A stretch of DNA of 64,000 nt from Paraburkholderia antibiotica. Lineage in GTDB: Bacteria; Pseudomonadota; Gammaproteobacteria; Burkholderiales; Burkholderiaceae. The notes under the pieces are model-generated. The model saw only the letters and a list, made by a program, of their open reading frames with translations. It had not been told where the DNA came from and did not search any database. The translations under genes and the position numbers were made by a program. Below are positions 32,574 through 40,635 of the stretch, in pieces. Position 1 is the stretch's first letter, and every line of letters starts with the position of its first letter. The stretch lies in assembly GCF_012927125.1 (NCBI RefSeq), contig NZ_JABBFZ010000027.1, forward strand, positions 1 to 64,000, written 5' to 3'.

Positions 32574-33436
32574 CGAAGCCTGTATCAGCTTATGAAACGA
32601 TCACGCCGGCCATCGCTCGTAACTGGCTAGGTCAGAATACTGCAAATCGAAACCTTCGCCGCAATGTCGTCGATGGATACAAATCGATATTTGATCGCGG
32701 CGAATACAAGATCACGCATCAGGGTATCGCATTCATCGCGGATGGCACGCTCGTTGATGGCCAGCATCGCTTGACGGCCATATCTGAAATGCCTGATGAC
32801 TTCTCAGTGGTGATGCTCGTCACGCGTGGTCTCGACGAGGACGCTTATATGGCGATCGATTTGGGACTCAAGCGTACCGCTGCGGATGTGCTTCGTGAGA
32901 ATTCTCGTGTCGCCGAAGTCTCCCGCTTCCTGGCGGCCCTGGTCGCCAATAACAAGTCTGCGATCACGCCGGCATTCATGCTCCCGTTCGTAGAGTATTT
33001 CAGGCCCGCTCATGATGAGTTGATGGACTTCTGCCCCACTGCATCGAAGACATGGAGTAGCGCGCCTGTCCGCGCCGCTGCAATTCTTCAGCTGGTAAAT
33101 GGAGCGAACCCTGACTATGTCAAAAGCACGTATCGAGCACTGGTATTGATGGACGTGGATGCGATGCCGACAGTTGCGAAAAGCTTGTTCAAATCAGCTT
33201 TGACCGGTCACGTGTCCGCGTCTGGTCGTCTCGACATGCTTTGTCGGTGCCTTAAAGCATTCCAGCCGGAAAACCATGGTTTGCGCCAAATCAGAATTAA
33301 CCAGGACGAAATGGTCGCCGTAGTTCGCAAATTCCTTAACGACAACATCGTTTCGGTCGAACAAAAGAAAACGGCCGCGACGAGCGCGACCGTGAAGAAG
33401 TTCAAGCAGCCCAATTATCGCATCGTTGGGCTGTAA
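32570..33436 (+). CDS. DGQHR-motif phage protein
   Basis: This 288-residue protein has NRNLRRNVVDGYKSIFDRGE and GTLVDGQHRLTAI (DGQHR at 63-67). The motif is shared by ParB-like and DndB/DGQHR-type proteins. It follows the ParB-domain gene with a 4-base overlap. It occurs in phage early regions; the function is unknown, possibly DNA binding or regulation. Confidence 0.65.
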   Translation: MTKPVSAYETITPAIARNWLGQNTANRNLRRNVVDGYKSIFDRGEYKITHQGIAFIADGTLVDGQHRLTAISEMPDDFSVVMLVTRGLDEDAYMAIDLGLKRTAADVLRENSRVAEVSRFLAALVANNKSAITPAFMLPFVEYFRPAHDELMDFCPTASKTWSSAPVRAAAILQLVNGANPDYVKSTYRALVLMDVDAMPTVAKSLFKSALTGHVSASGRLDMLCRCLKAFQPENHGLRQIRINQDEMVAVVRKFLNDNIVSVEQKKTAATSATVKKFKQPNYRIVGL

Positions 33437-33512
33437 ATACTAGGGTCCGCCCCATCAAAACGAGCGGGCTATTCGATCAGGATTCCTAAACCCACTGGGT
33501 TATTTTTGGGTT

Positions 33513-34310
33513 ATGAGCGACGACACCGAAGACCGGGAACCCATGAAGTACTACAGCAAGCACATAGGCGACTTCGCCACCGCGACGAGGCTCTTGAGTC
33601 TCACGGAGCGGGGTGCTTATAACGAGTTGATGGACTACTACTACGCCACTGAGAAGCCGTTGCCGGCCAACTTGGATGCGTTGTGCCGCATTGCCGGCGC
33701 ATTCTCGGAACAGGAGAGAACCGCTGTGGACAAGGTTTCGCAGCAGTTCTTCGAGGAAGTAGATGGACAACTGTTCCAGGCGAAGATCGAAGATCAGATC
33801 CTCGCCTACAACGAAGAAGCCGAAAAAAACAGATTGAATGGGGGCAAGGGGGGGAGACCCCCTAAACCCAGAGAAAACCCACTGGGTAACCCAGAGGAAA
33901 CCCAAAGGCAAACCGAAAAAAAAGCGAATCCAGTAACCAGTAACCATATATCTAAACCTAACGGTTTAGATAAGGGCAAAAAGGCGCCTGCGGCACCTTT
34001 TGTCATTCCGGATTGGGTCCCGACTGATACATGGATTGATTTCGTGACCATGCGCAAGCAGATGCGCAAGCCAATGGGCGAGGCGGCCATCCGTCTGGCA
34101 GTGCGAACGTTGGACGACCTGCGAAGCAAGGGCAATGACCCGAAGGCTGTGATTGAGCAATCAATCCTGCGTGGCTGGTCTGGCTTTTTTCCGCTTCGTG
34201 GCGACTTCGCGCGACGAGGTAGCAACCAACCCCTACGTAACGACCGGTCAGCGGCAGCAGCAGCCATTTTCGGGGCTTCTAGCGCCCCTAGTGAGGTCAT
34301 TGATGTCTAA
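33513..34310 (+). CDS. DUF1376 replication-initiation-type protein
   Basis: The 265-residue protein begins with a DUF1376 domain (YYSKHIGDFATATRLLSLTE, then RGAYNELMDYYYATEKPLP), common in phage O-type replication proteins. A Gly/Pro/Lys-rich linker (about 108-155) precedes a C-terminal helical region (VPTDTWIDFVTMRKQMRKP, AIRLAVRTLDDLRSKG). The gene for the following replication protein overlaps its end. The linker-coding DNA carries iteron-like repeats, as in lambda O. Confidence 0.8.
   Translation: MSDDTEDREPMKYYSKHIGDFATATRLLSLTERGAYNELMDYYYATEKPLPANLDALCRIAGAFSEQERTAVDKVSQQFFEEVDGQLFQAKIEDQILAYNEEAEKNRLNGGKGGRPPKPRENPLGNPEETQRQTEKKANPVTSNHISKPNGLDKGKKAPAAPFVIPDWVPTDTWIDFVTMRKQMRKPMGEAAIRLAVRTLDDLRSKGNDPKAVIEQSILRGWSGFFPLRGDFARRGSNQPLRNDRSAAAAAIFGASSAPSEVIDV
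33864..33972. other. candidate phage replication origin
   Basis: Within the DUF1376 gene, (A/T)AACCCA repeats start at 33864, 33875, 33887 and 33898, spaced 11, 12 and 11 bases. They are followed by an A-run and a perfect 10-bp inverted repeat TATCTAAACC-TAAC-GGTTTAGATA (33949-33972) in AT-rich sequence. A 13-bp copy aaacccactgggt also lies just before the gene (33488-33500). Confidence 0.55.
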
Positions 34311-34830
34311 GGCAATCGATGAAGTCCAGGTTAAGCAGATTTTCATGCTGCTTCACGGAATGTACGGAAACAGCGTCCTCGACAAGTACCGCATTGGTCA
34401 AGTGGACGAGAAGACGGGCGAGGATGTCGGCATGGCAACGGCTCGGTCGGTTTGGCTGAATGGCCTGCGCGAGTTCGATTCCGGAATGGTCATGAAGGCG
34501 ATCGGCAAGTGCGCCGAGAAACACAAAACGTTTCCGCCGACGCTGCCTGAGTTCCGCGACCTCTGCAAGTTGTTCCAGCCGACGAAGTGGATTCAACAGC
34601 CCTCGGCGCCCCGCCTAGAGATGAGTGAGGCGCTTCGATCGGAACAGGCCGAGCGCACACGTCAGTCGATCGCTCAAATTCGACTCAGGCGTGAAGGCGG
34701 GGTTAGCGTCAAACCCGGCGAAGAGGGGATTCCGACGTTGCATGTGTTGATCGCGAAAGCTGTAGGTCTGGCTGGAGGCGATGAAATTCGGACACTGATG
34801 CAACTTGATGAGCGACGGGAAAAAGCATGA
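34303..34830 (+). CDS. replication protein P-like
   Basis: From the ATG at 34303 (GTGAGG upstream, overlapping the DUF1376 stop) the protein has 175 residues. DEVQVKQIFMLLHGMYGNSV, RSVWLNGLREFD and FPPTLPEFRDLCKLFQP resemble lambda P-type helicase loaders. It should recruit host DnaB to the origin. The assignment rests on this pattern and on its place after the O-like gene. Confidence 0.6.
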   Translation: MSKAIDEVQVKQIFMLLHGMYGNSVLDKYRIGQVDEKTGEDVGMATARSVWLNGLREFDSGMVMKAIGKCAEKHKTFPPTLPEFRDLCKLFQPTKWIQQPSAPRLEMSEALRSEQAERTRQSIAQIRLRREGGVSVKPGEEGIPTLHVLIAKAVGLAGGDEIRTLMQLDERREKA

Positions 34831-35096
34831 GCGCACCACTTAGACCACGAATCCTCAAGTTCTTCGCGGACCATCCTGACGGCGCATCCGTCGAGCGGCT
34901 TGCGGAATATCTTGGCTCGGACAGCGATTCGACGATCCGCTCACTGCGATCGATGGAGGGCCGCGGCGAGGCAGTAATGATCCGTGACTCCGCCCTGCTC
35001 CCGCGAACGGTTTGGTCTCAAGCGAAGACGACGCCGCCGATTTTCAGGGCCGTCGAAACGCTCGAGGCGATGCAGAGCGCGGCGAGGTGCGCATGA
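34827..35096 (+). CDS. small winged-helix protein
   Basis: The 89-residue protein has a winged-helix layout: LKFFADHPDGASVERLAEYL, then DSTIRSLRSMEGRGEAVMI. It is probably DNA-binding. It overlaps both neighbours by 4 bases within the replication operon; the target is unknown. Confidence 0.65.
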   Translation: MSAPLRPRILKFFADHPDGASVERLAEYLGSDSDSTIRSLRSMEGRGEAVMIRDSALLPRTVWSQAKTTPPIFRAVETLEAMQSAARCA

Positions 35097-35251
35097 GCAC
35101 GGACCAGTTGAAAGACGTACTCGACGAAATCGCGCCGTGGTCACTCGAAGAGCTAAGGGCCTTCATCGCGAACCTCGCGATTCACAGCACAGAGGATGCC
35201 GAACAGGTGAAGGCTGGATTGCTGGCCATCTGGGAACACAGGAAACGGTAA
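35093..35251 (+). CDS. hypothetical 52-residue protein
   Basis: A short helical acidic protein (MSTDQLKDVLDEIAPWSLEE...) starts at 35093, overlapping the upstream stop as ATGA. No family is recognised. Confidence 0.6.
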   Translation: MSTDQLKDVLDEIAPWSLEELRAFIANLAIHSTEDAEQVKAGLLAIWEHRKR

Positions 35252-35262
35252 GGGGTGATGGG

Positions 35263-36123
35263 ATGAGTGGAAGAACTGAAATGGGACTGAATAGTATAAC
35301 TAAGTGGCTTGACCAATGCCACTTTGGCGATTGCCGCGACACGATGCGCGCGATGATCGCTGATGGCGTGAAGGTGCAGACGATCGTCACGTCGCCGCCG
35401 TATTGGGGTGGACTTCGAGACTACGGGCACGAAGCACAACTCGGGCTTGAGCGTGATCCGGCCGAGTACGTGCGCGTTCTGGTAGAGACGTTCCGACTTG
35501 CTCGAGATCTGCTCGCCGAAGACGGCACGTTCTGGCTGAATGTTGGCGATGTCTACGCCGCAAGCGGAAAAGGAGGCGGCGGTAATCGCGGTGATCGTGC
35601 CGCATGGTCGACGATCAAGGAGCGCAAAGGATTTCGCATGCCTCCCGCTGGATACAAGATGAAAGACCTCACGCTGGTTGCATTCCAGCTCGCTGACGGA
35701 CTGCGCCGCGACGGTTGGTATCTGCGGCAGACAGTTATCTGGAAAAAGCCTGCAGCCGTCGAACCGATGCGTCTGGACCGCCCCGCCACCAGTCACGAAT
35801 ACCTGTTCCTGTTCTCAAAGTCGGAGATGTACCGCGCACATAACCCCGGTCACAAATGGTGGGGCCACTCCGTGTGGGAGATCGGCTCAGATAGCGATGG
35901 CAGTCACCCGGCAGCGATGCCTAGCGAACTTCCGGAGCGCTGCATCCTCGCAACAACAGAACACAGCCATATCGTCTTTGACCCTTTCCTTGGTAGCGGC
36001 ACCGTCGCAGCATCAGCCCAAAAGTTAGATCGCAGTTGGATTGGCTGCGAGTTGAATGAGAAGTATGAGCCGCTACAGCGCGACCGCCTGCGCCAGCCCG
36101 GTTTGCAACTGGAGGTGGCGTGA
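35263..36123 (+). CDS. beta-class N4/N6 DNA methyltransferase
   Basis: The 286-residue enzyme should methylate adenine N6 or cytosine N4. Catalytic motif IV is TSPPYW (SPPY at 44-47) and precedes the AdoMet-binding motif I, DPFLGSG (240-246), the beta-class order. SELPERCI before motif I resembles motif X. No restriction endonuclease is adjacent, so it is probably protective or regulatory. The ATG at 35263 was chosen because the long upstream extension overlaps other genes. Confidence 0.9.
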   Translation: MSGRTEMGLNSITKWLDQCHFGDCRDTMRAMIADGVKVQTIVTSPPYWGGLRDYGHEAQLGLERDPAEYVRVLVETFRLARDLLAEDGTFWLNVGDVYAASGKGGGGNRGDRAAWSTIKERKGFRMPPAGYKMKDLTLVAFQLADGLRRDGWYLRQTVIWKKPAAVEPMRLDRPATSHEYLFLFSKSEMYRAHNPGHKWWGHSVWEIGSDSDGSHPAAMPSELPERCILATTEHSHIVFDPFLGSGTVAASAQKLDRSWIGCELNEKYEPLQRDRLRQPGLQLEVA

Positions 36124-36602
36124 TGCTCACAACCAAACACAAAAATCGCCGCGACCGCAACAAAGACCCGCGTCACCTGTTCTCAGGCATCAACCGCCTG
36201 ATGGCTGCGAAGGTTTCGAAACAGGAAGTGGTCGAAGGCGACGTCGACGAAATGGAATTGCCCGTCCTCGCGGCTATCGAGTGCATCGCCAAGGGCCATG
36301 GAAATGTTTCGCACTGGAACGAGATAGCGCACGCGATCAATCAGTCATGGGTGTTGTGCACCGAGGGCGGCGTTGGCGAAGAGGCTAAGCCGTATCTGCT
36401 GGTCGCGCAGGATGCGATGAAACGCGTGGCAAAGCGATACCACGATACCGGTCGCTTTGGATTCGATGAGCTCGGACTGGAAGCGGTCCGACGCGTGGTC
36501 GAGATCTGGTCGACGCAACTGACGATGTGCACGCTGGGCGAAGTGCATGCGGCCAGCGAGGTAGCGGACAAACATTTTTGGAAAACGCCGGAGACAGCGT
36601 GA
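36123..36602 (+). CDS. hypothetical phage protein
   Basis: This 159-residue protein begins with a basic N-terminus (MLTTKHKNRRDRNKDPRHLF) and has a helical body. It starts at the last base of the methyltransferase stop (TGATG). No family is recognised with confidence; regulators of similar layout occur in phage early operons. Confidence 0.6.
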   Translation: MLTTKHKNRRDRNKDPRHLFSGINRLMAAKVSKQEVVEGDVDEMELPVLAAIECIAKGHGNVSHWNEIAHAINQSWVLCTEGGVGEEAKPYLLVAQDAMKRVAKRYHDTGRFGFDELGLEAVRRVVEIWSTQLTMCTLGEVHAASEVADKHFWKTPETA

Positions 36603-37138
36603 AAAACGATTGGCTCACCACGGAAATAGCCTTGTTGCGGGAGCGCTATGCAACCGCTCCATCGTGCGCCGAGCTCATGGCGCTCTTTCCACGACACACG
36701 CCTGCATCCGTGCGCCGAACGGCTCGCCTTGAGGGGTTGTCGCGGCCGCTATCAGGTGTCGTTAAGTTGAGGCCAGGCCTGGATCGCGTACTCAACCTTC
36801 TCGAGCGCGAAGGTCCGATGACATCGCGTGAGATCGGCGAGCGTTTAGGAATCCAGTATCGGGCTGTGGAAAACATTCGGCAAACGTACCGCACGGAGTT
36901 TCGCATTGCTGGATGGGAGCCGCCTCCCAATGGCGGCAAGTGGGCGCCCAAATTGGCGCCGGCAAACGGGCTTCTGGATGCACCGAAGCCGTTTGCACGA
37001 AAGAAAACAAAGATCGGCCGAAAGATGGCTAATCCGTTTGCTATCGCCGCCGGCGTATCACCCGTCCCGACCGCGCCAAAGGGCCGCGTCTACATCCACC
37101 TGACCGATTCACCCGAAGAAGAAATGGAGGCGGCATGA
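36599..37138 (+). CDS. DNA-binding protein with two helix-turn-helix segments
   Basis: From GTG at 36599 (GTGA overlap) the protein has 179 residues. The N-terminus (WLTTEIALLRERYATAPSCA, then SVRRTARLEGLSRP) resembles Myb/SANT-like GcrA-type DNA binding. The middle (GPMTSREIGERLGIQYRAVE) is a second helix-turn-helix. A basic tail follows. It is probably a phage transcription regulator. Confidence 0.6.
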   Translation: MKNDWLTTEIALLRERYATAPSCAELMALFPRHTPASVRRTARLEGLSRPLSGVVKLRPGLDRVLNLLEREGPMTSREIGERLGIQYRAVENIRQTYRTEFRIAGWEPPPNGGKWAPKLAPANGLLDAPKPFARKKTKIGRKMANPFAIAAGVSPVPTAPKGRVYIHLTDSPEEEMEAA

Positions 37139-37317
37139 GAACCGATCTGAAAGAGACGACCCAACTCGTTATAGGCCTTACGTATCGCCAGATGCTCGAT
37201 TGGATGGCCGAAGACGGCGTGTTCTGCTCGCCGGATAAATACGCACGCCGGCTTCAAGAGGCGCAGCGTCTGGCTCTGGCGGCACGGAACGAAGCTAACG
37301 AGAAGGAGAAAGCATGA
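37135..37317 (+). CDS. hypothetical 60-residue protein
   Basis: A small helical protein (MRTDLKETTQLVIGLTYRQM...) with a charged C-terminus, coupled to both neighbours by ATGA overlaps. The function is unknown. Confidence 0.6.
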   Translation: MRTDLKETTQLVIGLTYRQMLDWMAEDGVFCSPDKYARRLQEAQRLALAARNEANEKEKA

Positions 37318-37535
37318 GCCAATCGCGCAAAGGATCGATTGCAGAGGCGATCACCAACACCTGCATCGGTTTCGGAATCAACTACACCGCGAACCTGCTG
37401 ATCTTCCCGCTTTTCGGTATGCACATCAGCCTGGCGAATAACTTTCTGATGGGGATTATCTACACCGGGATTTCCATCGCGCGTTCATATGTGCTCAGAA
37501 GAGTTTTCAACGGCTTTACGGCGAGGAAGGCATGA
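37314..37535 (+). CDS. small two-span membrane protein
   Basis: The 73-residue protein has two hydrophobic segments (ITNTCIGFGINYTANLLIFPL and NNFLMGIIYTGISIARSYVL) and a basic tail. It resembles a widespread phage family (DUF7220-like) of unknown role. ATGA overlaps link it to both neighbours. Confidence 0.7.
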   Translation: MSQSRKGSIAEAITNTCIGFGINYTANLLIFPLFGMHISLANNFLMGIIYTGISIARSYVLRRVFNGFTARKA

Positions 37536-38101
37536 CGAACAAACCGACGAACCCCAAAGACAGCATCGGAATTCGAAAAGCGCCGATGTCAACCGTCTCC
37601 GCTGCCGTGATGGCCGAGATCGGCGTTGCGATGCTCGAAGGCGCGGCGAAGTATGGCCGGCACAACTATCGCGCCGTTGGTGTGCGTGCCTCGGTCTACT
37701 ACGACGCGACACTTCGCCACCTGTTCTCATGGTGGGAAGGCGAAGACGTCGATCCCGACTCGGGTATGTCGCACATCACTAAGGCGATTACGTCGCTTGT
37801 CGTGCTGCGTGACGCGATGATCCAAAGCAAGGTTGAGGATGACCGAGCGCCATCATCGAAGGCGTTCTATCCGGCGCTCAACTCTGCCGCTGGCTCGATC
37901 CTTGATCGCCACGCCGACAAATCACCGAAGCACTATACGATCGAAGACGAGTGCCGCAGCAGCTATTGCGAATGCGAGCCGGGCAAGTGCAGCTCGGGCC
38001 GCATCGACAAGCGGGCCGACCATGTCGCCGCCATGACCGAACACGCCGCACGCGAGGAAGACGCGAGGCTGATCGCTGAGAGCAACAGGGAGGCTGCATG
38101 A
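37532..38101 (+). CDS. dATP/dGTP diphosphohydrolase-like protein
   Basis: The 189-residue protein begins NPKDSIGIRKAPMSTVSAAVM and has EIGVAMLEGAAKYGRHNYRA, RHLFSWWEGEDVDPDSGMSH and ITKAITSLVVLRDAM. This matches the phage dATP/dGTP diphosphohydrolase (DUF5664) domain related to MazG-type all-alpha NTP pyrophosphatases. Members related to MazZ and DatZ adjust nucleotide pools in phages with modified bases, but no PurZ is visible here. The C-terminus has a Cys cluster (CRSSYCECEPGKCSS). Confidence 0.75.
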   Translation: MTNKPTNPKDSIGIRKAPMSTVSAAVMAEIGVAMLEGAAKYGRHNYRAVGVRASVYYDATLRHLFSWWEGEDVDPDSGMSHITKAITSLVVLRDAMIQSKVEDDRAPSSKAFYPALNSAAGSILDRHADKSPKHYTIEDECRSSYCECEPGKCSSGRIDKRADHVAAMTEHAAREEDARLIAESNREAA

Positions 38102-38826
38102 CTTTCGTAAAACATTTCGAACGCAACACCTCTGGCCGCGATTTCGCGGTCGGTGACATCCATGGTTGTTTCAAGCTGCTCCGTACCGATCTCGACAATA
38201 TGGGCTTCGATCCGTCGCGCGATCGTCTCTTTAGCGTAGGCGATCTGGTCGACCGCGGGCCGGATTCCGAACTCGCGCTGGAATGGATTGACGAGCCGTG
38301 GTTTCACGCCGTGCGCGGCAACCACGAAGACATGGCTATTCGCTATCCCAGCGGAAACATGGATGCGGCGAACTACGCAGCCAATGGCGGCGCTTGGAAT
38401 GTCGGCAATCCGCGTCACCTGCAACTCGCCTTCTCGTGCGCCTTTGATGCTTTGCCCGTAGCCATTGAGGTGGAGACCGAGGGCGGCTTGATCGGCATCC
38501 TGCATGCGGATTGCCCTTTCCCGACGTGGCGTGATTTCACAGTCTCGCTCGACGACGCGAACATGTCGAACAAGATGCGCAAGGCCGTGTTTGAGGCGGC
38601 GCTGTGGTCGCGCGAGCGTATTCAAGATGAAGACGTCAGTGGCGTACCGGATCTGCGCGCACTCATCGTCGGCCACACTCCTCTCAAGAGCCCAGCCGTG
38701 CTCGGCAATGTGCACTACATCGACACGGGCGCGGTATTCCGTGGCGGGTACTTTACGTTCATCAACCTAGCCACGCTGGAGACGGTTCCGGCGATGCAGA
38801 AGAAGCTCGAATGGGAGGCAGCGTGA
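38098..38826 (+). CDS. metallophosphatase (lambda NinI-type)
   Basis: The 242-residue protein has the PPP-family signatures GDIHG (19-23), GDLVDRG (48-54) and GNHED (74-78), with a later histidine in IVGHTPL. Lambda phosphatase belongs here. It hydrolyses phosphoesters, possibly phosphoproteins, in the cytoplasm. It overlaps both neighbours by 4 bases and precedes ninB as in nin-type regions. Confidence 0.88.
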   Translation: MTFVKHFERNTSGRDFAVGDIHGCFKLLRTDLDNMGFDPSRDRLFSVGDLVDRGPDSELALEWIDEPWFHAVRGNHEDMAIRYPSGNMDAANYAANGGAWNVGNPRHLQLAFSCAFDALPVAIEVETEGGLIGILHADCPFPTWRDFTVSLDDANMSNKMRKAVFEAALWSRERIQDEDVSGVPDLRALIVGHTPLKSPAVLGNVHYIDTGAVFRGGYFTFINLATLETVPAMQKKLEWEAA

Positions 38827-39239
38827 GCGCCGCCCTCTACCGCGAATTCACATTGCGTAATGGCGGCGTCTGGAATGCCGTCGTCGCCTTCATCAAAGCC
38901 AACGCGCCGGTCTTTGCCGACAAGGGTGAGCCGTTGCGCCTGATCGTGACGGCTGAAGAGCGGCAGCGCAACGCCCAGCAGAACAAATTCTACTGGGGCG
39001 CCGTGCTCAAGCAGATCAGCGAAGCCGCATGGGTCGATGGGAAGCAGTACGACAAAGACACCTGGCACGAGTTCTTCGCGCGCCGTTTCGGGATTCTCGA
39101 CGAACTCACCCTGCCCGATGGTGAGATTATCACACGCCGTAAGTCAACGACGCTGATGAGCGTGGGGGAGTTTTCGGCTTATCTGGATGCCGTGCAGAAC
39201 TACGCCGGGGAAACATTGGGGGTGGAGTTCGATGCTTAA
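38823..39239 (+). CDS. ninB: NinB-type recombination protein
   Basis: From GTG at 38823 (GTGA overlap) the protein has 138 residues. RLIVTAEERQRNAQQNKFYW, then GAVLKQISEAAWVDG, DTWHEFFARRFG and EIITRRKSTTLMSVGEFSAY are characteristic of NinB (lambda Orf), a single-strand DNA and SSB-interacting recombination mediator. Length matches the family. Confidence 0.88.
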   Translation: MSAALYREFTLRNGGVWNAVVAFIKANAPVFADKGEPLRLIVTAEERQRNAQQNKFYWGAVLKQISEAAWVDGKQYDKDTWHEFFARRFGILDELTLPDGEIITRRKSTTLMSVGEFSAYLDAVQNYAGETLGVEFDA

Positions 39240-39363
39240 AGGCGCCCTGATTTTCTTCTCGGCATGGACGCTGGCGTACATGACAGTCCAGGCCGAATGC
39301 ACATACATGGGCTCATTCCTTGTTGGGACGCACGTCTTTGATTGCGAGGTGCGGAAATGGTAG
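39232..39363 (+). CDS. 43-residue membrane or exported peptide
   Basis: An ATG overlapping the ninB end encodes MLKGALIFFSAWTLAYMTVQ then AECTYMGSFLVGTHVFDCEV and RKW. The hydrophobic N-terminus followed by A-E could be a signal or a membrane anchor; two Cys lie in the tail. Overlaps on both sides support translation. Confidence 0.5.
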   Translation: MLKGALIFFSAWTLAYMTVQAECTYMGSFLVGTHVFDCEVRKW

Positions 39364-39503
39364 GCGTCCTTATGACCATCAATATGGTGGCGCTGGTTAT
39401 CTTCCTGTCGTGCCAGGGAATCGAAATTGGCAGCCCGCCCTATTGGATTGTGATGTTGCTCGTCACGGTTCACGGAGTGATATGTGCATGGAGTCGCAAG
39501 TGA
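39357..39503 (+). CDS. 48-residue membrane peptide
   Basis: An ATG at 39357 inside the end of the previous gene opens a frame with two hydrophobic segments (MTINMVALVIFLSCQGIEIG and WIVMLLVTVHGVICAW). It overlaps the ninG start. It is small and probably a membrane protein; the function is unknown. Confidence 0.5.
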   Translation: MVGVLMTINMVALVIFLSCQGIEIGSPPYWIVMLLVTVHGVICAWSRK

Positions 39504-40126
39504 TCCGCACCTCCATCAAGCCGAAGGCCCTGAAGCCGCGCAAATGCCGCATGTGCTCAAACGTCTTTATTCCGTTTCGCAGTACGACCACGGTTTGCTC
39601 GCCAAAGTGTGCCGAGGCTTGGTCCAACAAGCTCAAGGCACAGAAAGCCGCTCGGGCGAAGCGTGAGGAGCGGAAGTCACTCGCCGAACGCAAAGCCAAA
39701 CTCAAGACGCGCCGAGAGTGGATTGCCGAGTGCCAGGCGATCGTTAATAAGGTGGCGCGGCTGCGGGATCAACTGGCTGACCGCGGCTGCATTTCGTGCG
39801 GCTCCTACCCCACCGAGAGGTTCGGCGGTGGAATGGACGCCGGCCATTTTAGAAGCGTCGGAAGCGCTGCGCACATGCGTTTCTTCCTCCCCAATATTTC
39901 TGCGCAATGTAAGAAATGTAATCGAGACCTTGGGGGTTCGCATACGAACTATCGCAAGGGCCTGATAGAGCGCATCGGAATCAATCGCGTTGAGGAAATC
40001 GAGTCGATGCAGTGGACAGCCAAGTGGGATATCGATTACCTCAAGCGGCTTAAGAAGGTGATGAACAAAAAGGCTCGCCGGTTGGAGCGGCGGATTGAAC
40101 AACGGAAAGAATTGGAGGCAGCATGA
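39488..40126 (+). CDS. ninG: NinG-type recombination endonuclease-like protein
   Basis: The 212-residue protein has a N-terminal zinc-type CRMCSNVF ... VCSPKCAEAW and a basic coiled region. The NinG core follows with GCISCGS, GMDAGHFRSVGSAAHMRFF and NISAQCKKCNRDLGGSHTNY. NinG (lambda Rap) processes recombination junctions. ATG at 39488 is used; 39482 is a close alternative. Confidence 0.88.
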   Translation: MESQVIRTSIKPKALKPRKCRMCSNVFIPFRSTTTVCSPKCAEAWSNKLKAQKAARAKREERKSLAERKAKLKTRREWIAECQAIVNKVARLRDQLADRGCISCGSYPTERFGGGMDAGHFRSVGSAAHMRFFLPNISAQCKKCNRDLGGSHTNYRKGLIERIGINRVEEIESMQWTAKWDIDYLKRLKKVMNKKARRLERRIEQRKELEAA

Positions 40127-40635
40127 ATCTGAGAGAGTATTTGATGAGAAAGTACGGCCCGAAGAATAAGGCGCTCTCCACCATTGAAGCGCGCGCATTC
40201 GGGGTTCCCTACCCGCTACAGGCCGGATGGCTAGACGAGTACGGACATTTACCCCTTACCAAAGAGAGGGCGCGCCGCATCCTGGAGTCGTTCACATCGT
40301 CAACCAAGAGAGGTGGCACTCATTCTCACAAAGAGTCCGCGACCGCTGTACTGATGGCTGTAATTGACGGCGTGCCTGCATCGGACATGAGAAACCTTGT
40401 GCCGGCCGGCATGAAGTCGAATCTATATCCGAATAGTGACCCCGTGTTTGTAGCGATGATGTTGCTTGAAATGGCCGCTGGCGATTTGCAGCCCAGCGAA
40501 GATTCCAAGTCTCGCTGCATTTACGCGGCTCACTCGTACCTGCACTTGTTGAAATACGGTAGCCATTCATGGGACGAGGCAAAACAATTTGTCACGGAAG
40601 TTCTCATCGCTTCCCGTGCGAAGGAGGCCGCATGA
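40123..40635 (+). CDS. hypothetical phage protein
   Basis: This 170-residue protein (MNLREYLMRKYGPKNKALST...) has the pattern AFGVPYPLQAGWLDEYGHLPLTKERARR. No family is recognised; similar proteins accompany ninG in phages. ATGA overlap with ninG. Confidence 0.6.
   Translation: MNLREYLMRKYGPKNKALSTIEARAFGVPYPLQAGWLDEYGHLPLTKERARRILESFTSSTKRGGTHSHKESATAVLMAVIDGVPASDMRNLVPAGMKSNLYPNSDPVFVAMMLLEMAAGDLQPSEDSKSRCIYAAHSYLHLLKYGSHSWDEAKQFVTEVLIASRAKEAA

Noticed and set aside
32570..33436. DndB component of a phosphorothioation system
   Set aside because: Only the DGQHR motif is shared; no dndA, C, D or E genes are in view.
39232..39503. Holin/antiholin pair
   Set aside because: Small membrane proteins, but they sit in the nin-type early region between ninB and ninG, with no endolysin nearby.
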